Assembly (NCBI RefSeq): GCF_037042905.1 | Contig: NC_087254.1 | Span: 12,819,103-12,883,102 of the forward strand | Direction: 5' to 3' | DNA length: 64,000 nt | Origin: Lytechinus pictus | Lineage: Eukaryota > Echinodermata > Echinoidea > Temnopleuroida > Toxopneustidae | Part shown: piece after piece, positions 55,611 through 64,000 of the stretch | Layout: each line of letters opens with the position of its first letter | How positions within the stretch are numbered: position 1 is the first letter of the stretch | Translations under genes and position numbers: made by a program | The notes under the pieces: model-generated | Told to the model about the DNA's origin: nothing | Database searches by the model: none | The model's input: only the letters and a program-made list of their open reading frames with translations

Positions 55611-56720
55611 TTCAAATGAGGTTCTGTTAGTCAAATTAATAAGAGGTTTGATGAACTTGAGTATAGCGTCTTTTTTCATACCGGGAAAATCAACGAAATC
55701 GAGAAGGAAATTATTCCCGAAGTAATATCGTCTCTTCAAGAGGAAAAGCAGAAGCTACATTAAGAATAACAATGATGGAAAACCACAACAGGAAATCGAA
55801 TTTGCTTTTCTTGTTAAAGGAAATTTTCGTGCATCTTGGCATACCTGCGAGGGAAGGGATCAAATTCAGATGATTAACGTCCCCGGGGGGGGGGGGGGGG
55901 GCCACTTCCATTCACGAGTGGATACCATGCGCGACCATGGGGTCTCGAAAAGCACCGTAAACACGTAATTTCCATATTCTGAAAATGCACCCCTTAACAA
56001 GTATTGGCGCGTGAAACCCTACCCTTAACAAGTATTGGAAACAAAACGATACTCTTGGCAAATATTCCCTGAAATGAACCCCTAAACAAGTACAGGAATG
56101 TTTTATTGTTACGGGTCCTTCGGTCGTCGGCTTTACCTTATTTGGTTTAGTACGACCCCACGTTCTACACCTCGCGCAAATCGGACTCTATAAACACGAA
56201 GTGTTGGGGCAAAATGGACATCCTTTATAAAACATTTTAATTTTGTTTTATCATTCCCGCAAATTCGACCCTAAACACGTAATTTTCCTAGCGAAATAGA
56301 CACCCTTTTTTCATTATTTTTGTGTTTTTGACACCCTTATCACGTTACGTACGTAACGTGCCCTATCGTGAAAAGGACATCCTTTTTACGTGTTTTTTGG
56401 TCGCGCATGGTATCCACTCGTCAATGTAAGTGGCCTCCCCGGGTTAACGTCCACCGGCTACCGAGGCGCCACGCCGAAGCAAACGCCCGATAATCGCCAG
56501 ATTTGTCTTTATGAGAGATCGCGACCGTATTTTGAATGCTTTAGAACAACGTAGCCGACTCAAAAGCGGAGCGACCCCCGAACCTCAACCCCAACCAGCA
56601 GGATCCCAACGGTCGCGTATCATCGTAAGGCCTGATCTCCCCCCCGGCACTAAATATAATATAAAAATCCAAAGTGGGAAGTTACCTAACGAGGCTTACA
56701 AATTGCGTAAAGAAAAGTAG
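55611..56720 (+). pseudogene. Broken L1-like LINE ORF1, split by a MITE
   Basis: Left of the inserted element (55882-56443), a heptad-rich part (EIEKEIIPEVISSLQEEKQK) is followed in another frame by MENHNRKSNLLFL and HLGIP, the usual start of the L1 ORF1p RNA-binding region. Right of it come NVHRLP (read across the insertion), then RPIIARFVFMRDRDRILNAL and a C-terminal domain ending IQSGKLPNEAYKLRKEK, stop at 56718-56720. At least two frame changes are present. No ORF2 (endonuclease/reverse transcriptase) was seen downstream. I assign it to the L1/Tx1-type ORF1 (Transposase_22) family by motif pattern only. Confidence 0.6.
55882..56443. mobile_element. CCCGGG-ended element, copy 3 (562 bp, 8-bp TSD)
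   Basis: CCCGG plus a G run at the left, TCCCCGGG at the right; TTAACGTC is duplicated exactly at 55874-55881 and 56444-56451. The interior is collinear with copy 1 (CCATGGGGTCTCGAAAAGCA, CCTTAACAAGTATTGG, CGTTACGTACGTAACG). Confidence 0.92.
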
Positions 56721-58809
56721 TTCCTTTCTGCGCATGATCAAAAGATTCTACGCATGATCAGAGGAAGGTCATTTGTACTAAAGTGACATGGTGGTTTAAA
56801 ATCTAATGAGATAATCACCAACTTTGATTAGTTTTCCAAAAAGATCTCTTGAATGTGGTTTTCATTTACATCCACAAAAAGCAACAATGCGTCCACGAAC
56901 GACTGGTATTTCACAGTTTGCCAAGTACATTGTGCAACATGCTATGATATGCATTCAAAGTAGGAATGCAACAAGTACCTTCATAAAGTGTTCATTGGTG
57001 TGCTATTCTAGTCACCTGATCTATTCAATTTCTTCATCCTGCTATGTAAGGCAAGCTTAGGTAATATCTTGCTTTGAAATCTGCCTATCATAATGAAAGA
57101 AATGAAAGGTCATTTGACCAAAATTGTCCATGAAGAACTACGAACTGGTCTATTGTTGTGTACGAAGCGAAAGTCATCATAAAGTGGATAGAAAAAGGAT
57201 CACCTAACTACACAGGATAAAAGTGAGTCAATTCCTAATCCGTTTTAACTTTAAACTTCATTTCAACTTAAACTGAAACACTTGAAAGATACTTTGTTCA
57301 TGAACTGAATTTTTACCAATTCACAAATTTACTCCTATAAGTTGAATTGGTAATTCAAGTTAATGGAATATGTATCGTAGGCATGGTAGCATGACCACGT
57401 TACCGTGGACGTGAATCCTTATGAAGACTTTATATTCATGTTAAAAGTATGATTAGTTTTCCAAAAAGATCTCAAATTTAAATGTACAACTATATAAAGT
57501 GATGAATATCTTCCTTTTTTTTATTAATGTGAAAGAAAAAGTCGATATTTTGCACTCTGAATGTAAATCTTAATTCTGTACCCCCAGATCGTCCGGGTTT
57601 TTCTTTCAAAATAATGTATTTGATTGCAACCTGAAAATATAGTAAACAATATCTTATAAAGAAAATACTGCTTATGGGTTGCTACATTTTATGTTATTGG
57701 AAAATTCATTGTTAAAGTCTCTATCCTTATATCTCCACTCAGAATGAAGATAATTTGTATGCATGTACCATGATACTATTTTTTCTCTCTTTGGTTTATA
57801 TTGATAAGAATTATATCAGGGCAACTAAACGGATATCAATTTCGTACTGTAAATAATTATACAACCGCAAAAAATGGTTAAGCGTCTCAATTAATTTTAA
57901 AGAATGTGAAGAGAAAAGGAAGAAAGTCAATATTTTACCTATCTCCATTCTGTACTCCCAAATCACCGGGTTGATTGCACTCGGCCGAACAAGGAAACAA
58001 TTTCATATAAATGAAAATCCAGTTTATGGATCCATGCTATATTTTATTCTTTCAGACAATTCATTTGAGAACTATATACTTCCATGCAATACAGAATGAG
58101 GATAAGTTGTATGTATTTTTATGTATTTTCTTAGCCGGGGAGAATACCTATACCTACTTTCTCCTTTTTTGCTATTGTAAATCTTCATTCTGAATATATC
58201 CCCAAGACAACTTTAAAGACAACTTGATTTTTTTTGGCTCTTAAATGCGTACACCTCATTAAAACCTGCCTAGCAAAGCAGGCCTGTAGGAATTGAACTT
58301 CTTAGCTCCTTTTCAGCCTCTCCGAAATAAGAGATGAATTTATGAATGTATTGGGTTTTTTTATAACGTTGCTGTTTTCTTCATATCTTTATCCCTATCC
58401 TCATACTCAAATGAGTATTTTTCAAAACCCACGAACGTTTTATGAATTCCTGTTGAACTGTTAAAAAAAAGAAATCCATCCATACTAGGGGCAATGGAAT
58501 ACTTATGACATGTGATACGTTAATTCCCTGATAATCAGCCTCCCATAAATTATTTTTCACGATATTAATCAGACACTACAGTGCGTATCAAAAAAAAATT
58601 TACTTAGAAAAGTCCTGTAAAAATATATATTTGTAATATCCTGAAGATTTTTCCACATTTCAACATGGGTACAGATCCATTTAAGCGAATGACGATATAA
58701 CTGTCAAAAAATATTTCCGCTTGAGTGAGCACCACTTTTGAAAAGTTAGTGAAAAGTGATTTGCGCAGAACTTTGAAATAGTTATGCGAATAAAATTAGA
58801 CCTTAATCA
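56721..58809. other. AT-rich intergenic stretch
   Basis: No exon of either methyltransferase paralogue, RNA gene or repeat was recognised here. The missing first exon of paralogue 2 would be expected in this region or to the right of it. Confidence 0.4.
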
Positions 58810-59409
58810 TTAAAGGACAAGTCCACCCCAACAAAAAGTTTATTTGAATAAAAAGAGAAAAATCCAACAAGCATAACACTGAAAATTTCATCAAAATCGG
58901 ATGTAAAATAAGAAAGTTATGACATTTTAAAGTTTCGCTTAATTTCACAAAACAGTTATATGCACATCCTGGTTCATATGCAAATGAGGAGACTGATGAC
59001 GTCATCCACTCACTATTTCTTTTGTATTTCATTATGCCAAATATGAAATATTCTAATTTTCTCCTCATTGGCAAGTGATACAACAATTAATTCCTCCCTG
59101 AACATGTGGCATTAGCATTGTTTAATATTATATGTTTCAGTCAAGTTGCTCCTTAATGTCAAATCTATAAAAAATGAAATATTGTATAATTCAAACAATA
59201 AAAAACAAAAGAAATAGTGAGTGATGGACATCATCAACTGACCCACCTAGTTGTGCATACCACTGTTTTGTGAAAAATAAGCGAAACTTTAAAATGTCAT
59301 AACTTTCTTATTTTACATCCGATTTTGATGAAATTTTCAGCACTGTGCTAGTTTGATTTTTCTCTATATATTCAAGTCAGCATTTTCCTGGGGTGGACTT
59401 GACCTTTAA
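58810..59409. mobile_element. 600-bp foldback element, TIR TTAAAGGACAAGTCCACCCC
   Basis: The left end TTAAAGGACAAGTCCACCCC pairs with GGGGTGGACTTGACCTTTAA at the right, and pairing extends inward about 230 bp (ATAAGAAAGTTATGACATTT, AAAGTTTCGCTTA, GATGACGTCATC-like). The centre near 59110-59160 is unpaired. TTAA at both tips could be the target site. No coding. Confidence 0.85.
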
Positions 59410-60396
59410 GAACACATGGAATTTAGCTAGTTAAATTTATTTGAAGATATCTTTTACATTTTCAACTTGTTTCCTTGCCCAAAATACCTCGAAGAGTGCC
59501 ATTGCGCCCCACCCACTCCCTCACACACCGAGGCCATCATGACGATATTTGCTTTACACTGAGCTGTGATTTACATGAAATGGCTTAGGCTTGATTTTCG
59601 TTTTGTTAATCATTGTCAAGCTTGGGAAAAGTGTGGAGAAACGAGTATTACATGAAAAATGAAATGTAAACCCACTTTAAATGATACAAACTTTGTGAAA
59701 AATGCTGGATATGTTTGATATAAACTTTTGTTCAAATTCGGTTATGTCCTCAGATCCAGCTGGCACAAAAGGGGTAAAGGTTGTGCTTACTAAGTATTGA
59801 AATTTCGATTTGGGTGGCAAAAATGTTACAAAATGCTATAATGTATCCGTTTTATTTCAATTGACTAAAAGTGAAAATTTTCAAGGGAAATGTATGAGAA
59901 ATGTATCGCAGGGTAAGTTTGATTTCGCCCTTTCCCCTTGACACAGCATGAAAACGAGCATTTCTGCACAAACAGATTTCTGCGAGCTTTACAAAAATGG
60001 ACAGTGCTCACTCAAGTGTAACATTCTGTCATAACTTTTACTTTCATTGGATAGATGAAACCCAAACCCAAGAATATATGTGAAAAAATTACCCACATGT
60101 TGTATATTTTTAATTCCCAAGGCTTTTTCAAAGTGCAATTTTTTTTAATAGTACTGTATATATATATGTGTGTGTGTGTTCACACATACAATATTTGCCA
60201 AAGCTGTTGTACATGTATAGTTTCTCACATTAATTTTGTATAATTTGTCCCATCATGTCCTGTATGTAAGCAATAGCTTTGATCCAGCCGAGTCATGGCG
60301 GCTACACCCAACAAAGGAAAATGTAATTGGTGGTGACGAGAATCTGTTTATCTGACGGTCAATCGGATCGGGGTCGCCCTATATAGCCACTAACTC
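59410..60396. other. Intergenic, upstream of methyltransferase paralogue 2
   Basis: A short (TA)n(TG)n run lies at about 60155-60180. No exon could be supported. Confidence 0.4.
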
Positions 60397-60468
60397 GTCT
60401 GTGTGGTCTAATGGTTAAGGCACCGGCGTTCAAAGCTGGGGGCCCGAGTTCGATTCCCGGCAGAGGCA
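60397..60468 (+). tRNA. tRNA-like gene or SINE head (UCA in the anticodon position)
   Basis: 72 nt with A box TGTGGTCTAATGGTTAAGGC, anticodon stem CCGGC/GCTGG and loop GTTCAAA, which puts TCA at 34-36, then B box GAGTTCGATTCCC. The acceptor stem pairs at six of seven positions (one G-G), with a T4 run soon after. A UCA anticodon would read UGA, but the length and sequence are not those of tRNA-Sec. A continuing body (GGGCTGGTAGCTCTGG) suggests a tRNA-derived SINE rather than a working tRNA. Confidence 0.45.
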
Positions 60469-60559
60469 TTTTTTCGGCATCACCAATTTTTCCAAAGGGC
60501 TGGTAGCTCTGGGGAACCTTGATTGACGCTACGCCTCCCATTTTTCTCTTCATTTCTTT

Positions 60560-60666
60560 CACAATGTATATAAATATATATATATATGTAGATATATACA
60601 TATATACACACACACCCACACACACACCCACACACACATATATATATGTATACACACACACACATA
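60560..60666. repeat. (TA)n/(CA)n microsatellite
   Basis: TATAAATATATATATATG followed by CACACACCCACACACACACC and TATATATATG/CACACACACA alternations. Confidence 0.9.
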
Positions 60667-60814
60667 TTTATAAACTTGAAATTGTCAATGTTAAGTCCGC
60701 AGTAATCATCAAGGCCTACTTGTTATTATTGGTATCTCCTTGTGATTAGAATATTGATCTATTCTAGCTACCCACAGTCAGAGTTAATTATGTTCATGCT
60801 GCTCTTGATTTCAG

Positions 60815-63804
60815 AGGCCCCCTCCTCATCAGCTGCTTGTAGACGTTGGTTGTGGATCTGGCCAAGGGACTTACAGCTTGAGCTCACAATTTGAACGTGT
60901 CATCGGGTTTGATGTGAGCAAGGCACAGGTGGAGGCAGCAACGAAGGCAAATACTGCCCCAAATGTTGAATTCAAGTGAGTTTAATATTTGAGCTGAGAC
61001 CAACTTGCATAAATTTTCAAAACCAGTGAAGAAATGTTATTAAAATTTGATAAGATTTCTACTGGATCGTCATACATAAAATATAGTGTGTTTCTTCATT
61101 TCAAATTCAGTCATGTCTTATTAGGCCTATATATTTTATGTAGACACAATGTTTCATCTATGCTTTTCTTCCTTTTTGTGCCCCTTTCACACTTGACACT
61201 TGCGGCCCACAAGGTTACAGTATACTCATAAATCGGAGGGAAATATTTTACATTTTTTGGCTTGACAGGCAACTCCAAAGGGCATAGGTGTTTCCTTTTA
61301 AATTAAAATTAATTTTAATTGATAAATTTATGAACCTGACTTACTCGTCTTATTCTATTCTCTTTTTGTCCTGCATTTAGAGTTTCCCCAGCAGAAGTTC
61401 TTCCCCTCGGAAGACCAATCAGTGGATCTCATTACATGCTCTGAGGCTGTACATTGGTTTGATTCCCATGCCTTCCAAGAGGAATGTAGGCGGGTCTTAA
61501 AGCCAAGTGGATGCCTATCAATCATCAATTATGGAAAACTTATGATGAATCACAAGAATGAGGAAGTGAGGAATAAACTGGCCGAATATTTTGATGAGGT
61601 GGGTTACTGATCGATACGAAAAACTATATCCTGTTCCCATATAGGGCCTAATGTTATGTAATGCTAAAGAAAAACTAATCCTTTGGAACAAGATAGCTTG
61701 TGCGATAACAGAAAAATCAAAGAAACAAATCAACAAAAGTGTGAGAAAAATTGAATAAATAATAAAGTTATAAGCATTTAAAGTTTAGATCATTATTGCA
61801 ATGTAGATCCTCCCATTGGCAATGCGACGAAGATGTGAGACGTCACAGTCATGTGAACAACTTTCCCTTTAGTTTTGTATATATTTCACTTAAGCTGCCT
61901 CTTTTCTCACATCTATCAGTAGATCATGTATTTTTATCTATATAGGAGGGTATGTAATACAGATTTTCAAAGAATAAATTATGGATAAAGAGTTAGTATC
62001 ACCATAGGAAACAGCTAAAAGAGACATTTTGAGTGTATTTTATAGTCCATCAAAGGGAAAGTTGTTCACATGTGACATCACACATCCTTGTCGCATTGCA
62101 AATAGGAGGATCTCCATAGCATTAGTGATTGCAATATTCAAATGCTCATAATTTTCTCCTTATTTGTCCGATTATTCTCCAACTTTCTTTGTTCTTATTC
62201 TTTGATTTTTCTGTTTCGACACAAGCCTACTTATTCCAAAGGTTTCATTCCTCTTTAATTTAGAGTGAAAATGGGCGTCTCGACCCCGGCACATATACTA
62301 TCATCGATTTATACTAAGTACCCCCCCCCCCGGGCTCTTGGGTATACGCGCTTCCGAAGTACACTTCGTTATGTGCATTCCAGACCAAAAATTGCTCAAA
62401 AACGTTAATTCGTGCACAAATCTCATGCAATTTCTGTTTTAAGCAAAAATTGATAAAATATAACATTATTTTTACGTTTGTTGATTAAACTCAATTAATT
62501 TGATCTTGTTTATGGTCAGAATATATTCAAAGGCGAAGCATGTGTTTTGACCAAGACTATGCACATTATATATTTTATTTACATCGTCTACATCCATCTT
62601 CTCATCCAGAGTTGTCTGTGTCTTATTTGATAACAATGAGGGTACTTACCTTTAACCATCCCACAAAAGACCCCCTCCCCTCAAACCCAAATGAGTCACC
62701 CACCCCCATCAGCTTTTCCAAAATTGTAGGTTGAATTCTGAAGGGGTACTTGTAGGTAACTGTGTCGCACTAAAACTACGATGTTATAAATCAGTTACTG
62801 TTATATTTTGTTCTAGCTTTACAAGAAAAAGCTCGGTCCTTACTGGGATCCAAGGACTAAAATTGCTTACGATAACTTGACAGGTTATGAGATACCTTTT
62901 CCAGAGTTTGTGAGGTAAGTTTTGGACCAAGGAGCGGAAGCATACATTCAATGGGCGTCAGCGCAGAGGGGTATTAAGTATCCTTTGATCATGGGAGGGG
63001 GCATCTATTGTTGCGTCCCCCTTAAATATCCTCTGCTCTGACGTCCATGAGTGGAAACACAATTTTATTTGGTTTTTGTTTTGTCTTGTGTTATATGTGC
63101 ATAACTGTAGTTTATATATGTGCTTATTATGTACATGTATGTTCTATTGTTAACATCTCATTTTAGGCCACCCCCTCACAAGATTTGCTTTTTAGGGGCC
63201 CTAGAAATTTTTTCATACATATCACATACCTGTTTGCATCATCTGTTCATAGATTTGTACTTATATGCCTGGTTTTTGTATTAATTTTAACTTGAACTAC
63301 ACAAATTTTCTTTATTGCAAGCACTTCCTTTTACTCATAGTTTATTCATTTAATTACCAATTTTATGACTCGGTCAATGAAGAACGAATACAAGCGTAAA
63401 AATGAAATGAAATTCTTTAATATTTTGTAAGCATAATTATCCCTATAATAGTAATAAATGCAATTTATTAGGCGCCATATCCATCTCGTTAGAGATGCTG
63501 AAGGCGCACAAGTGAATAAGGAAGGGGGCAAACAAAATAACAAAGGAACACATAAATATTATACTAAAAAATAACCCCCCAAAAAAAAAAAAAAAAATCA
63601 GAGATTTTGAGGTGTCTCTAACATTGTTGTGCCAATTTTTTTTTTATTTGTTGATTCTCTTTTTTTAAATAGAGATGATGCATTGGAGCTGAGATTACAG
63701 TGGTCTGTTTCTCACTTTATTGGATATATCCAGAGTTTGTCAGCCTACACAAAATACCTCGAAAATAACCCATCAGGAAAAATTCTAGAAGAGTATCAGA
63801 AAAA
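60815..63804 (+). CDS. SAM-dependent methyltransferase, paralogue 2 (partial; +1 indel in exon 3)
   Basis: Exons matching exons 2-5 of the gene at 44393-47914: 60815-60975 (161 nt, same length), 61381-61598 (218 nt, one more than the paralogue), 62817-62914 and 63673-63804 (132 nt, same length). The last exon lies beyond the window and a first exon was not found. Exon 2 carries LLVDVGCGSGQGTYSLSSQF and VIGFDVSKAQVE. Exon 3 carries VDLITCSEAVHWFD and ECRRVLKPSGCLSIINYG. Exon 5 ends with EEYQKK before GTAAGT. The extra base lies in or near CTTCCCCTCGG at 61397-61410 and would put exon 3 out of frame. A sequencing error in the C run, or a decaying gene, are both possible. Confidence 0.8.
61661..62260. 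mobile_element. 600-bp foldback element in methyltransferase 2 intron
   Basis: Arms about 240 bp long: CCTTTGGAACAAGATAGCTT / complement of AAGCCTACTTATTCCAAAGG at the outside, GCAATGCGACGAAGATGTGA / TCACACATCCTTGTCGCATTGC in the middle, and GTGAACAACTTTCCCTTT / AAAGGGAAAGTTGTTCAC inside. The centre lies near 61960. Different family from the one at 58810, but similar in size. Confidence 0.8.
63412..63515 (-). repeat. 3' end of a SINE-like repeat (reverse)
   Basis: The minus strand reads CACTTGTGCGCCTTCAGCAT, GAGATGGATATGGCGCCTAA, then TAAATTGCATTTATTACTAT, an echinoid-type GGCGC..TAAATGC tail with an A/T-rich end. Only the 3' part was recognised. Confidence 0.4.
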
Positions 63805-64000
63805 GTAAGTCATTCAATATCTTAAGTTTAGATTCCAAACACAACCGCCACGAATGAGTTGAAAAGTATGAATTGTTTCCGATAAACAGTGACTTAAAAC
63901 CTATGTTCTCGTCAATTATAATTTGGGGTAATGTCTGGCGTCATGTTTTGTTTTTACATGAACACGAACTCTCGTTCTAAAATGCTTGTTTCAAAATCGA

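Overview
The window is animal nuclear DNA, most probably from a sea urchin (euechinoid). Two intronless replication-type histone genes encode H2A and H2B proteins that read like sea-urchin late-type histones and end in the metazoan histone stem-loop. The other genes are split by short exons in long introns, and the sequence is crowded with small DNA transposons, tRNA-derived SINEs and microsatellites of the kind known from echinoid genomes. The species cannot be fixed from this sequence alone.

Layout: (1) 0-4.7 kb holds two diverged copies of what looks like a bidirectional promoter. Each copy has a minus-strand first exon and a plus-strand first exon. Copy A is framed by a ~300 bp inverted repeat and copy B is split by ~2.2 kb of repeats. 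(2) 6.8-12.9 kb, plus strand: five coding exons of the PDAP1 (28 kDa heat- and acid-stable phosphoprotein) gene. (3) 19.65-28.3 kb, minus strand and convergent with PDAP1: a complete eight-exon ETFA gene, the mitochondrial electron-transfer flavoprotein alpha subunit, which I reconstructed as 331 aa. (4) 28.7-35 kb: a nest of hAT-like elements containing a GAGCGCGAAGCGC-rich tandem array. (5) 35.6-40.9 kb, minus strand: H2A and H2B, each with TATA box, stem-loop and purine-rich downstream element, separated by a 1.85 kb hAT-like composite. (6) 44.4-47.9 kb, minus strand: a complete six-exon SAM-dependent methyltransferase gene of 269 aa. A paralogue runs divergently on the plus strand from 60.8 kb off the right edge. 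(7) 48-60 kb between the paralogues: microsatellites, a 53-bp minisatellite, nested transposons and a broken L1-like ORF1.

The genes do not form a pathway. ETFA passes electrons from acyl-CoA dehydrogenases to the quinone pool, the histones package new chromatin, and PDAP1 is a small conserved phosphoprotein. The main interest lies in the repeats. A non-autonomous element family begins CCCGGG plus a G run, and all three copies have 8-bp target duplications. One element carries a tandem array of AGGTCA-A-AGGTCA sites. A 56-bp intronic hairpin is almost unchanged between two otherwise diverged promoter copies. Long foldback elements lie inside transcribed introns. I found no CRISPR array, operon or bacterial defence-type system.

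All splice sites were inferred by eye from GT/AG signals, phase continuity and family similarity. No search or alignment program was run.
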